From: Beijerinckiaceae bacterium | GTDB lineage: Bacteria > Pseudomonadota > Alphaproteobacteria > Rhizobiales > Beijerinckiaceae | DNA: 64,000 bases | NCBI GenBank assembly: GCA_947454485.1 | Contig: CANGJJ010000005.1 | Location: 221,664-285,663, forward strand | Direction of reading: 5' to 3' | Shown: positions 53,264 through 61,103 of the stretch, piece after piece | Layout of the letters: each line of letters starts with the position of its first letter | Numbering within the stretch: position 1 is the first letter of the stretch | The notes under the pieces: generated by a model | Databases searched by the model: none | Told to the model about the DNA's origin: nothing | The model's input: the letters and a program-made list of their open reading frames with translations, nothing else | Made by a program: the position numbers and the translations under genes

Positions 53264-53345
53264 GCTACGCCCCGCGTCCGTAATCATCTTGTCACAAATT
53301 AACGATTTGTTAACGACAAGTGATCTGCGCGAGTCGGAGGGGTCC

Positions 53346-53672
53346 ATGCATCAGCATCCAGCCTTATACACCGCCACGAACTGGCATCACATCGCTGAAC
53401 TGATCCTGCAGGCGTTGGAAGACAGCGGCGACATTTTTGAAGATCGGGCTCACGCCTTAGCGAAAGTCGAGAAACAAATCTCTGTCGCCTTGAGCCTGAA
53501 AACGGCCCAATCAAGCCCTGCCTATGACAAAGACTATCTCAGCAATATCGACTTTGGCCGCAATGATGCTGAATTCATATTTCGAACCCCAAATGAAGCG
53601 CAGGACATGAGCCATAGGCATGCGCATTTGAATGACACGCCTCCTTCTCTGACCTATTCGGATATCCGATGA
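53346..53672 (+). CDS. hypothetical protein coupled to ppk2
   Basis: 108 residues, not recognised. The ATG at 53346 has GGAGGGG four bases upstream. The chain starts with His-rich MHQHPALYTATNWHHIAELI, then a helical part (ILQALEDSGDIFEDRAHALAKVEKQ-type) and a hydrophilic tail with further histidines (MSHRHAHLND). No signal or membrane segment. Its stop overlaps the ppk2 start by ATGA, so the two are translated together. A role with PPK2 or with polyphosphate is a guess from this coupling. A short inverted repeat (CTTGTC...GACAAG) at 53288-53320 precedes it. Confidence 0.65.
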   Translation: MHQHPALYTATNWHHIAELILQALEDSGDIFEDRAHALAKVEKQISVALSLKTAQSSPAYDKDYLSNIDFGRNDAEFIFRTPNEAQDMSHRHAHLNDTPPSLTYSDIR

Positions 53673-54589
53673 CACAGAACAACACTCCACCCAGCTTTGA
53701 AGATCGTATTCGCGCCGAAGTTCTCGATAGTTTCGATGAGGAGTTGGAGCAAGAAATCGACGACTTGCGGCTTGCAGCGATTATGAATGAAGAGGCCAGT
53801 CATCCAGATGCGCAGAGCGCCGATCGCGCGCTCTATTTTCGCGAATTGTTCCGCTTGCAACGCGAACTGGTTCGGCTTCAAAACTGGATTGCTCATAGCA
53901 AGGAAAAAGTCGTTGTCCTGTTTGAAGGGCGCGATGCGGCTGGCAAAGGCGGCGTGATCAAGCGCATCACCCAGCGGCTAAATCCGCGCATTTGCCGCGT
54001 TGTCGCACTCCCCGCCCCGAGCGAGCGCGAACGCACGCAGTGGTATTTCCAACGCTATGTGTCACATTTGCCTGCCGCGGGCGAGCTGGTTCTCTTCGAC
54101 CGCTCTTGGTATAATCGTGCTGGCGTCGAACGCGTCATGGGCTTTTGCCGCGAAGATGATGTGGAGGAGTTTTTCCGCAGCGTTCCCGAATTCGAACGGA
54201 TGCTGGTACGCTCCGGAATCAAAGTAATCAAATATTGGTTCTCGATCACCGATGAGGAGCAACATCTGCGCTTTCAGATGCGCATACATGATCCGTTGAA
54301 ACAGTGGAAACTGAGCCCGATGGATCTGGAATCGCGCAGGCGCTGGGAGGCTTATACCAAGGCCAAAGAATCAATGCTGGAGCGCACCCATATTCCAGAA
54401 GCGCCTTGGTGGGTCGTTGAAGCGGTCGACAAAAAACGCGCGCGGCTGAACTGTATCGCGCATCTGCTCTCGCAATTCCAATATGAGGACATACCGCAGG
54501 CTGAAGTTGTCTTGCCTGCACGCGTGCACAATCCTGATTATTTCCGCGCGCCTGTCCCCACCAATATGTATGTGCCGAAAGTCTACTGA
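53669..54589 (+). CDS. ppk2: polyphosphate kinase 2 (PPK2)
   Basis: 306 residues of the single-domain PPK2 family. Walker A is EGRDAAGKGG (residues 86-95). The lid and Walker B segments follow in LVLFDRSWYNRAGVERVMGF (about residues 140-160). A basic RFQMRIHDPLKQWKLSPMDLESRRRWEAYTKAKE-type lid is visible. PPK2 uses polyphosphate to phosphorylate GDP or ADP (or AMP). Under phosphate limitation this would recover nucleotides from stored polyphosphate. The overlap with the preceding small gene shows a three-gene unit with the glycosyltransferase. Confidence 0.92.
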   Translation: MTQNNTPPSFEDRIRAEVLDSFDEELEQEIDDLRLAAIMNEEASHPDAQSADRALYFRELFRLQRELVRLQNWIAHSKEKVVVLFEGRDAAGKGGVIKRITQRLNPRICRVVALPAPSERERTQWYFQRYVSHLPAAGELVLFDRSWYNRAGVERVMGFCREDDVEEFFRSVPEFERMLVRSGIKVIKYWFSITDEEQHLRFQMRIHDPLKQWKLSPMDLESRRRWEAYTKAKESMLERTHIPEAPWWVVEAVDKKRARLNCIAHLLSQFQYEDIPQAEVVLPARVHNPDYFRAPVPTNMYVPKVY

Positions 54590-54608
54590 TAAGGAGATCT
54601 CTCGGCAC

Positions 54609-55604
54609 TTAAGAACGCCGAGAGCTCACCCACACAACGGCATAAGTGAGCAAAGACGACAAAAGACAGAGTGCGAAGGCCATCCAGAATCCGCTCTCGT
54701 CGTCAGCAAAGGGAAGACCCTTCATATTCATGCCAAACATGCCCGAGATCAAGGTCGGCGGCATGATCAAAGTTCCCAGGATCGTCAAAATAAAAAGCTG
54801 CCGGTTGGTTTCGCTTGCCAGCTGCGCATTCAGCTCTTCATGAAGCAGACGCGCGCGATCCTGAATTGAGCTGCTTTCATGCTGAACATTTTCCAGATGA
54901 TGGCCTATATGAACCAGCAAATCCTGGGTTTGCGGATAAAGCTGCGGCAGTTTCTGCATCTTCAACACTGCGCGGTAGTTCGACGATATCAACCGATGCG
55001 CCGAGGCCGCCGATCGACGGATCTGACTGAGCTGATGTCGATCATCATACATATTATCATCAAGGACATGGTCCTCGATATGATCGACACTCGACCATAA
55101 TTGCTCAACACGAGCTTCAAAACCGTCGACAATTTTTTCAAGCAGTAGTTTGAATATATCGATGGGCCGATGAATATCCGCCTGACTCTGCTCAATAGCA
55201 CGGCGCGCCTCAATGGAGGCATGAACCGGGTGACGGCGCGCTGTGATAATCACGCGATCAGTGACATAAAAGCACAAGCGACTGACTTCATCGCTTGCAC
55301 CATCCAATTCTTGTGTAAAATCGCGAAACACGCCGCAGATATAATTCTCATGCCCCGTGAGATGCGGCTCTTCATCCTCCTGACTGAGCAGGACCTCTTT
55401 GACCGAGTCAGGAATATCAATCTGCGCACGCAGCCATCGAATAGCGCGTACATCTGCCCGTTTCATGTGAATCCAATAGAAGCCACCGTCTTCGGCCTCC
55501 AAGGCCTGCGGAACAGCGTCGATGGATTGGACTGCACCATCAGAATTGATGTGCAGGACCCAAGCAAAGGGCAGATCATTTTCCGGAGCGTGTCGTCGAG
55601 CCAT
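54609..55604 (-). CDS. CorA/ZntB-family metal ion transporter
   Basis: 331 residues from the ATG at 55604; the frame is open to 55643, but that start would lie within the Pho box. Two C-terminal membrane segments flank the GMN motif (SGMFGMNMKGLP, then FWMAFALCLLSSLLTYAVVW). The large cytoplasmic part contains helices such as LHEELNAQLASETNRQLFIL before the first segment. It moves Mg2+ or another divalent cation; the family also includes ZntB-type zinc transporters. A perfect Pho box 22 bases upstream places it in the regulon. No ribosome-binding site is clear. Confidence 0.87.
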   Translation of the reverse strand: MARRHAPENDLPFAWVLHINSDGAVQSIDAVPQALEAEDGGFYWIHMKRADVRAIRWLRAQIDIPDSVKEVLLSQEDEEPHLTGHENYICGVFRDFTQELDGASDEVSRLCFYVTDRVIITARRHPVHASIEARRAIEQSQADIHRPIDIFKLLLEKIVDGFEARVEQLWSSVDHIEDHVLDDNMYDDRHQLSQIRRSAASAHRLISSNYRAVLKMQKLPQLYPQTQDLLVHIGHHLENVQHESSSIQDRARLLHEELNAQLASETNRQLFILTILGTLIMPPTLISGMFGMNMKGLPFADDESGFWMAFALCLLSSLLTYAVVWVSSRRS

Positions 55605-55625
55605 GGGGCATCTACACCACGCATA

Positions 55626-55643
55626 GTGACAGTCTTGTGACAC
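55626..55643 (-). promoter_or_regulatory. Pho box of the CorA-type gene
   Basis: On the minus strand GTGTCAC-AAGA-CTGTCAC, exact 11-base period. It lies 22 bases before the chosen start codon and about 100 bases upstream of the divergent phoH, which it could also serve. Confidence 0.8.
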
Positions 55644-55746
55644 ATAATCCGAGCAAAGGCGCCGTAATCATAACGTCATGCGAATCACCGGAGATGACTC
55701 CTCAGTTGCGTTGGTTCCATTTGCCCTTGCTGTCCGGAGTGCCTTC

Positions 55747-56475
55747 ATGGCCAAACAGAAGCAGAAGCATCGCCGCCACGAAGACGATTTTCACCTCGCA
55801 AACATCATCCCCATCGGTAAGAAAAAGACGCGATTTTCAGAGGAACGAAAGCCACAGCCCATCATTGCGATGACCAGCCGACAGGCTGAATATCTGGGTC
55901 ATCTGCGCACGCAGCCCCAGATTTTTGTCTTGGGGCCGGCAGGCACCGGCAAAACCTGGATCGCAGCCAGTTACGCGGCCGATCTTTATCGCAGCGGCAC
56001 TATCCGCAAGATCATTCTCACCAGACCCAATGTGGGCTGCGGCAGATCACTCGGCTTCTTTCCCGGCAGTCTCGAAGCCAAATTCGCCCCCTGGGCTGTA
56101 CCTGTAACCGATGCCATTCGAGATCGTCTGGGCGCAACCGTGTTCGATATCGCGGTCAAAAATAAAGATATCGAAGTTGTTCCCTTTGAAGTGATGCGCG
56201 GGCGATCATGGAAGGAAGCCTTCATCCTTCTCGATGAGGCGCAGAACACATCTAAAGCAGAAATGAAAATGTTCCTCACTCGTGTCGGAGAGAATTGCAT
56301 CTCGGTCATCAACGGCGACGTCATGCAATGCGACATCACAGAAGATTCAGGTCTGAACTTTGCGCTCACGCTCATCCGTGAGAAAGACATGCCGATCCCC
56401 ATCGTCGAATTCTCGCTCGACGATATTGTGCGGTCAGGCATATGCGCCATGTGGGTTCGCGCTTTCGCAACATAA
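55747..56475 (+). CDS. phoH: PhoH-family ATPase
   Basis: 242 residues from the ATG at 55747 (GGAG eight bases upstream); the frame is open to 55678. Walker A GPAGTGKT lies at residues 63-70 and Walker B FILLDEAQN near 160. SRQAEYLGHLRTQPQIFVLG and the end VEFSLDDIVRSGICAMWVRAF are typical of PhoH proteins. It is a short PhoH, without an extra PIN or KH domain. PhoH proteins are Pho-induced in many bacteria and act on RNA or in stress responses, with an unclear precise role. Confidence 0.9.
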   Translation: MAKQKQKHRRHEDDFHLANIIPIGKKKTRFSEERKPQPIIAMTSRQAEYLGHLRTQPQIFVLGPAGTGKTWIAASYAADLYRSGTIRKIILTRPNVGCGRSLGFFPGSLEAKFAPWAVPVTDAIRDRLGATVFDIAVKNKDIEVVPFEVMRGRSWKEAFILLDEAQNTSKAEMKMFLTRVGENCISVINGDVMQCDITEDSGLNFALTLIREKDMPIPIVEFSLDDIVRSGICAMWVRAFAT

Positions 56476-56515
56476 GATTGAAGAACGATCACTGCCTCTG
56501 GATGATGTCGTCAAA

Positions 56516-56544
56516 CTGTCGCGTAACTGTCGTTCTGCTGTCGA
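56516..56544 (+). promoter_or_regulatory. triple Pho box upstream of the metallophosphatase gene
   Basis: Three CTGTC cores start at 56516, 56527 and 56538, exactly 11 bases apart. Two overlapping PhoB dimer sites are thus possible, 41 bases before the start codon. Confidence 0.8.
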
Positions 56545-56584
56545 ACAAATCAGATTGTATCGCCTCACGATCGAGAGGCACTCC

Positions 56585-58111
56585 ATGTTCGCACAGACAA
56601 GCAGGCGCGATCTCTTAAAGCTGGGCGCTGGCGCTGCGGCCTGCTCGACACTGACAGGTGCAGCTGACCTGCACTATATCAAAGGGCAGGTGCGCTGCTC
56701 ACTTACTCATAAAGGCCTGCCCGGTATTCGCATTTCCAACGGGCGCAACATCGTCCGCACCAATGACCAAGGCAACTATGCCATCGCGGCAAGCAAAGAC
56801 GACATCATTTTTGTCGTCAAGCCACGCAATATGGCTGCGGCCCTTGATGAGCGCAATCTCCCCAAAATTCATACAAAAGCTGGCGCAGATACCTACGACT
56901 TTGTCCTGACCCCCGTGCGCGAAGATGACCAGTTCAATGTTCTGCTGATTGCCGATCCTCAACCATCTAATCCGCAAGAGTTAAGTTATCTCGCGGAGAT
57001 TCTCGCGCAAACAACGCAGCACGAAACACCAAATTTCGTCCTGACGTTGGGCGACCTGATCGGGGATCAGCCGCAACTTTATGACGCTTATGATCGTTTG
57101 ATAGCGCAACTCGGCCTGCCAATCTGGAACATTCCCGGCAATCACGATCTCGACTTCACCACATCATCCCCGACTGAGGCGCGCGCATTCTGGCGGCAGA
57201 AATATGGTCCCGGGACGCATGCCTTTGAATATGGCCCCGCCATGTTCATCTGCCTCGATAATATCGGCCACGGCGCTTCGAAGGGTTCATACTATGACTA
57301 CATGGGTCATGTGGGCGCAGATAATCTACGTTTTGTGGAATCTTTGCTGCGAGATGTGCCGAAAGACCAACTGATCATTTTGGCGATGCATATTCCTCTG
57401 ATCAGTTCTGAGCCTAAGAATACGCTAGCCTGCCACACACATGATCATCAGGCCCTGTTGGCGCTTCTCGAAGGGCGCCCCTGCATCAGCCTCTCGGGCC
57501 ATATGCATCATTACGAGCATCACGAAATCACAACCCCACTGGGCACCCAGCACCAGCACCATGTCTTGAATGCCATCTGCGGTTCGTGGTGGACGGGACC
57601 TTATGATCCGGCAGGCCAACCAGTCGCGCAAAGCTGTGATGGCACACCCAATGGCTGGTACATTCTCGTCGTCGATGGCAATCAAGCTCATCTCAAGTTC
57701 CAGGCCGCGCGCGGCTCCTCATCCTTGCGTGTGATGTTAGGATCGGAACACGGACAGAATTGTACCCTTCTTCCGCAGCGCATTTCCTGCGCGCTGCTGC
57801 CACAAGCAAAACTGTTTGCGAATGTCTTTTCAGGAGGTGCCCATACGCGCGTCTCCTTCAGACTTGCTGGTGACCAGCCGCAATGGATGTCTCGCAGCAG
57901 AGCTATCGACCCCTCAACACAGGCCCTCTTTCAGGCTGCAGGTAGCAGCCGAAAGCCTTGGGCAGAACCGGTCGTAAGCACGCATCTGTGGAGCGCCCCG
58001 CTGCCGATGGATCTGTCGGCAGGACAACACAGGATTGATGTCGAAGTCTTCGAGCATGATCACGCGGTTGCCCGAACCGCCTATTTCCTGGAGACCACAG
58101 TCGGTTCATGA
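56585..58111 (+). CDS. Tat-exported calcineurin-like phosphoesterase with N- and C-terminal accessory domains
   Basis: 508 residues from the ATG at 56585, which has GAGAGG six bases upstream. A twin-arginine signal SRRDLLKLGAGAAACSTLTG opens the protein. A beta-rich N-domain follows (IKGQVRCSLTHKGLPGIRISNG). The metallophosphoesterase core has LLIADPQPSN, LGDLIGD, GNHDLDF, MHIPL and GHMHHYEHHE, giving a complete dimetal site at about residues 115-320. A beta-rich C-domain covers the last 150 residues, as in MetallophosN-Metallophos-MetallophosC proteins. It probably hydrolyses phosphate esters in the periplasm for phosphate recovery. The triple Pho box upstream supports this; the substrate is unknown. 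Confidence 0.87.
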   Translation: MFAQTSRRDLLKLGAGAAACSTLTGAADLHYIKGQVRCSLTHKGLPGIRISNGRNIVRTNDQGNYAIAASKDDIIFVVKPRNMAAALDERNLPKIHTKAGADTYDFVLTPVREDDQFNVLLIADPQPSNPQELSYLAEILAQTTQHETPNFVLTLGDLIGDQPQLYDAYDRLIAQLGLPIWNIPGNHDLDFTTSSPTEARAFWRQKYGPGTHAFEYGPAMFICLDNIGHGASKGSYYDYMGHVGADNLRFVESLLRDVPKDQLIILAMHIPLISSEPKNTLACHTHDHQALLALLEGRPCISLSGHMHHYEHHEITTPLGTQHQHHVLNAICGSWWTGPYDPAGQPVAQSCDGTPNGWYILVVDGNQAHLKFQAARGSSSLRVMLGSEHGQNCTLLPQRISCALLPQAKLFANVFSGGAHTRVSFRLAGDQPQWMSRSRAIDPSTQALFQAAGSSRKPWAEPVVSTHLWSAPLPMDLSAGQHRIDVEVFEHDHAVARTAYFLETTVGS

Positions 58112-58355
58112 CCGCCCTGACGCAAGGCGCTGGGTGTTTCGTTATGCTTTTGGTTTCGGGGTAGCGGAGTTAATTCGTTTGAATTGAGGCTACCCAAACT
58201 TGGGGGGCTGCAAGTTGGGGAAAATGGGCACCGTTGTTGCCAGCATGTTCAAAGATACTCGGAATTTTGGCTATATTACTGGCATCGACCACAAGGGGTC
58301 ACGGTGGCTAGCGTCAACGTGGGGGCGATTTTCAAGTTTGTAAGGAGACCCCAGC

Positions 58356-59210
58356 ATGCCTAACATCTTCAAACATGACCGCGAAGACCTGGTTGACCTT
58401 CTCGGTGCTATGCTCAACCGCCTTGACTTAAGTGAACGCAGAAACAAAGCACAACTGCTGCTAAAAGCCGTCGAAGATTCTGTCGGTCGCTATCGCTCTG
58501 AGAAGAGCTCACGATTCCACCACGGCGACGTTCGAAAATCCCTACTGCTGCTTTGGAAAGCGGCAGACAAAGGCGAAGACAAGTCCACGCTCCTCGGTCT
58601 CCTGACCACATCTGCACCGGGAACCCTCGAATATTTAACCCAACGAGCCGAGCGTCTCTGGCCTTCACTTGGGCTCGCTCCGCTCTTCCAATGTGCATTG
58701 CTGGACTGGGCTCAAAAGGCACCGCAAGAAAAGCTCGCAACAATGCTCATTCACTGCTGCGCGGAAGGGCGCCAGTTTGTTGATGGCCGCAAACGTCCTA
58801 AGGACAAACAGAGCAAAGGCAAGTTCGAGCCAGTCATCCTTTGTATTGCAGAGGGCGCTACCGGCAAGAACACCAAGAATGTTGAGATGACTTACACCGA
58901 TCCTGCGTTCAAGGCTTTGCCTCAAAGCTCAAAAGCCGGCCGCTCGCCTATAGACCCAGAGGTCGATTTGATCATGAATCTGGCGAACGATTGGTATCGC
59001 ATCACCGGGTTGTTTGAGGCAGGCGGACGCAGCGACCAAAGCCCGCTGGTCGAATTCATCACGAGCGTGTTCCGTTGGGCTAGTATCAAGAACGCTGAAA
59101 ATGCGCTTCGCGTGTACTGGGCCGAAATGAAGGCAAGGAAAGCTCGCTCGGCTCCCGACATCCTGCCAAGCCCAATCGACGAAGCCCTTCCTGACACGCC
59201 CGCACTCTAA
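58356..59210 (+). CDS. hypothetical protein, first gene of the integrated element
   Basis: 284 residues, not recognised. AAGGAG lies nine bases before the ATG. The chain is mostly helical: DREDLVDLLGAMLNRLDLSERRNKAQLLL at the start, LLLLWKAADKGEDKSTLLGLL, and a Trp-rich ITSVFRWASIKNAENALRVYWAEM helix near the end. A basic stretch (GRKRPKDKQSKGK) lies in the middle. No signal or membrane segments. It is the only sizeable cargo between the Pho cluster and the recombinases, 245 bases after the metallophosphatase, so the element's left boundary is probably in 58112-58355. A DNA-related role is possible but not supported by a motif. Confidence 0.7.
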   Translation: MPNIFKHDREDLVDLLGAMLNRLDLSERRNKAQLLLKAVEDSVGRYRSEKSSRFHHGDVRKSLLLLWKAADKGEDKSTLLGLLTTSAPGTLEYLTQRAERLWPSLGLAPLFQCALLDWAQKAPQEKLATMLIHCCAEGRQFVDGRKRPKDKQSKGKFEPVILCIAEGATGKNTKNVEMTYTDPAFKALPQSSKAGRSPIDPEVDLIMNLANDWYRITGLFEAGGRSDQSPLVEFITSVFRWASIKNAENALRVYWAEMKARKARSAPDILPSPIDEALPDTPAL

Positions 59211-59284
59211 CCTGACCGGCTTCAGCACCCTGTCAGGGGATTTTCGCCAACGGGCCTTTTGAGCGTGAGCTAATTGGATGGGGC

Positions 59285-59542
59285 ATGAGCGATTCGCGCC
59301 CCCTTCCCCGCGCTTCGGCGCCCAAGGAGCCCTCGTCCCAGCAGACGGGGATGAAGGTGGCGCGCGCCCGTACGACGGACCCCAAAGCCCCAACTGCTGA
59401 CATTAAGAGAGAAGACCTCGCCGCAGCCGCCAACCTGCAGCCGTCTAACACCCGTCGCCACCCCTCCCTGAACGCTCTGGCGCGTCTTCTGGGCCGCCAG
59501 TTGGCACGTGAGACCTCCGGCAAAGGGGGCTGCGATGACTAA
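59285..59542 (+). CDS. small basic hypothetical protein next to the recombinases
   Basis: 85 residues, Pro/Ala/Arg-rich at the N-terminus, with a helix LNALARLLGRQLARETS near the end. Short proteins ending in this kind of LARLLGRQLARE helix are often found next to mobile-element recombinases of alphaproteobacteria (from memory, not checked). The start has no strong ribosome-binding site. A weak terminator (59582-59602) follows it. Confidence 0.5.
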   Translation: MSDSRPLPRASAPKEPSSQQTGMKVARARTTDPKAPTADIKREDLAAAANLQPSNTRRHPSLNALARLLGRQLARETSGKGGCDD

Positions 59543-59581
59543 GAATCCCTCCCCTTACGAGACTTTGATCCTCTCCTGGCT

Positions 59582-59602
59582 AGAGGCTTTCTGGCCTCTT
59601 TT
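59582..59602 (+). terminator. weak terminator before the recombinase operon
   Basis: AGAGGC (59582-59587) pairs with GCCTCT (59594-59599) and is followed by TTT and an AT-rich run. Confidence 0.45.
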
Positions 59603-59615
59603 ATAGAACATAAAC

Positions 59616-59639
59616 TACTGATTTTATTGTCAGTACTGA
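59616..59639 (+). promoter_or_regulatory. inverted repeats in the promoter region of the recombinase operon
   Basis: TACTGA (59616-59621) and TCAGTA (59630-59635) form a 6-base inverted repeat in AT-rich sequence, and TCAGTACTGA (59630-59639) is itself a palindrome. It lies about 80 bases before the first recombinase and could be an operator or a recombinase-binding core. Not assigned. Confidence 0.35.
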
Positions 59640-59710
59640 AATATACCTGCAACTTCAGCACCAATAACCTGAGTTGCAAAGAGGACTTACATCCTATAAG
59701 GAGTAAACCC

Positions 59711-61102
59711 ATGGCACGCCCGTTCATCCCCTCTTTCACCCCCCTCACCCCTGCTTGGGTCGACCTGTGCGAACCTATCGCGAACAAGCATGACCTTAGC
59801 TTTATGCGTCAGCTTGGCTCATACTGCTCAAGCATTGGCATTGAGCCCCATCAGGTGGATCAGGCGGCCCTTGTTGCCTATGAGGCAGCGATCCGAGCCA
59901 AGGGCGGCAAGCGCCCAACCCAGCTTGCGCGCGACACCCGCAAGACCTGGAACCGCCTTTCGGCCACACTGCCAGGCTGGCCCAAGACCCAGCTTGTCGT
60001 GGAGAACCGCCGCACAAATCCTTCTGTCATCCCTGAGGGCCTGCCAGAGCCCTTCATCTTGGATGTGGAGGCCTTCATCCATCGCTCTTCCAATGGCGGC
60101 CGCTTTAAGCCCCTGCGCAAAGGCCCGCGCGCCGACGCAACCAAGCTCGACACCCGCCGTAAGATCTTTCAGCTGGTGACAATGCTGACCACGAAAGGCA
60201 AGGATCTGAGCACGCTCTCAGGCCTCAAAGACCTTGTCCTTGATCGCACAGCACTCGACATCATCCTCGACACGATGTGGAGCGAGGGCGCTGGGGAACA
60301 ATGCGCCCACCACTACAACCGCGTGCGCCTGCTGAAGGCGGTCGCAAAAGACTGGGCGCACTGCGACGAAGAAATCATGAACCTCCTCAAGGAGGCAGAG
60401 AGCGCCTTCCGCGAAACAACGGATGGCCTGACTGAGCGCAACAAGGCCAAGATCCGCCAGTTCGCTGACGAGAACAACATTCGCCGCCTTGTGATGTTGC
60501 CCGCCAATGTGATTGAGGATCTGCGACCTGAAAAGCCAACTCTTGGCGAAGCCATTACCGTTCAGTCCGCACTCGCCGTCTCGATCTTGCTGGCAGCTCC
60601 TGTGCGCGCCAAGAACTTGGCGTCGATCGACATCACTAAGCACATTCATCGTGTGAGTGATGCAAACTGCTATCTCGTCTTCCCGGACCATGAGGTCAAA
60701 AACAAAGTCGATCTCGAATATCCGCTGCCGCCGGCAACGATCGATCTGCTTGACCTTTATATGAGGGTCTATCGCCCCTTGTTGCTGGCTGAAGAGACCA
60801 ATGCACTCTTCATCTCTCGCTCAGGTCGCCAGAAGACTGCTGCTGAGCTCGGCGCCCAGATCCCTCGCTTCATCAAGGATTATCTTGGCATTGATCTCAA
60901 CCTTCATCTCTTCCGCCACCTGGCCGCAGCCCTCTTCTTGAAGAAGTATCCAGGTGAATTTGAGACTGTCCGTAAGCTCCTGAACCATAAGTCGAGCCGC
61001 ACGACGATGAAGTTCTATGTTGAGCTCAACAACGTCGAAGCCTTCAAGCGCTTCGATGCAATTATGACGTCCTATACCTTCAAGAAGACGAAGGAGGGCT
61101 GA
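59711..61102 (+). CDS. tyrosine recombinase/integrase 1
   Basis: 463 residues from the ATG at 59711 with AAGGAG seven bases upstream. The catalytic set is visible: Arg299 (PVRAKNLASI), His399 and Arg402 (LHLFRHLAA), His426 (LLNHKSSRTTM) and nucleophile Tyr436 (KFYVEL). The N-terminal half is helical and carries the DNA-binding part (LARDTRKTWNRLSATLPGWPK). No lambda-type arm-binding zinc or AP2 domain is obvious. It is the first of three recombinase genes on one strand, two bases before the next. Confidence 0.88.
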   Translation: MARPFIPSFTPLTPAWVDLCEPIANKHDLSFMRQLGSYCSSIGIEPHQVDQAALVAYEAAIRAKGGKRPTQLARDTRKTWNRLSATLPGWPKTQLVVENRRTNPSVIPEGLPEPFILDVEAFIHRSSNGGRFKPLRKGPRADATKLDTRRKIFQLVTMLTTKGKDLSTLSGLKDLVLDRTALDIILDTMWSEGAGEQCAHHYNRVRLLKAVAKDWAHCDEEIMNLLKEAESAFRETTDGLTERNKAKIRQFADENNIRRLVMLPANVIEDLRPEKPTLGEAITVQSALAVSILLAAPVRAKNLASIDITKHIHRVSDANCYLVFPDHEVKNKVDLEYPLPPATIDLLDLYMRVYRPLLLAEETNALFISRSGRQKTAAELGAQIPRFIKDYLGIDLNLHLFRHLAAALFLKKYPGEFETVRKLLNHKSSRTTMKFYVELNNVEAFKRFDAIMTSYTFKKTKEG

Positions 61103-61103
61103 G

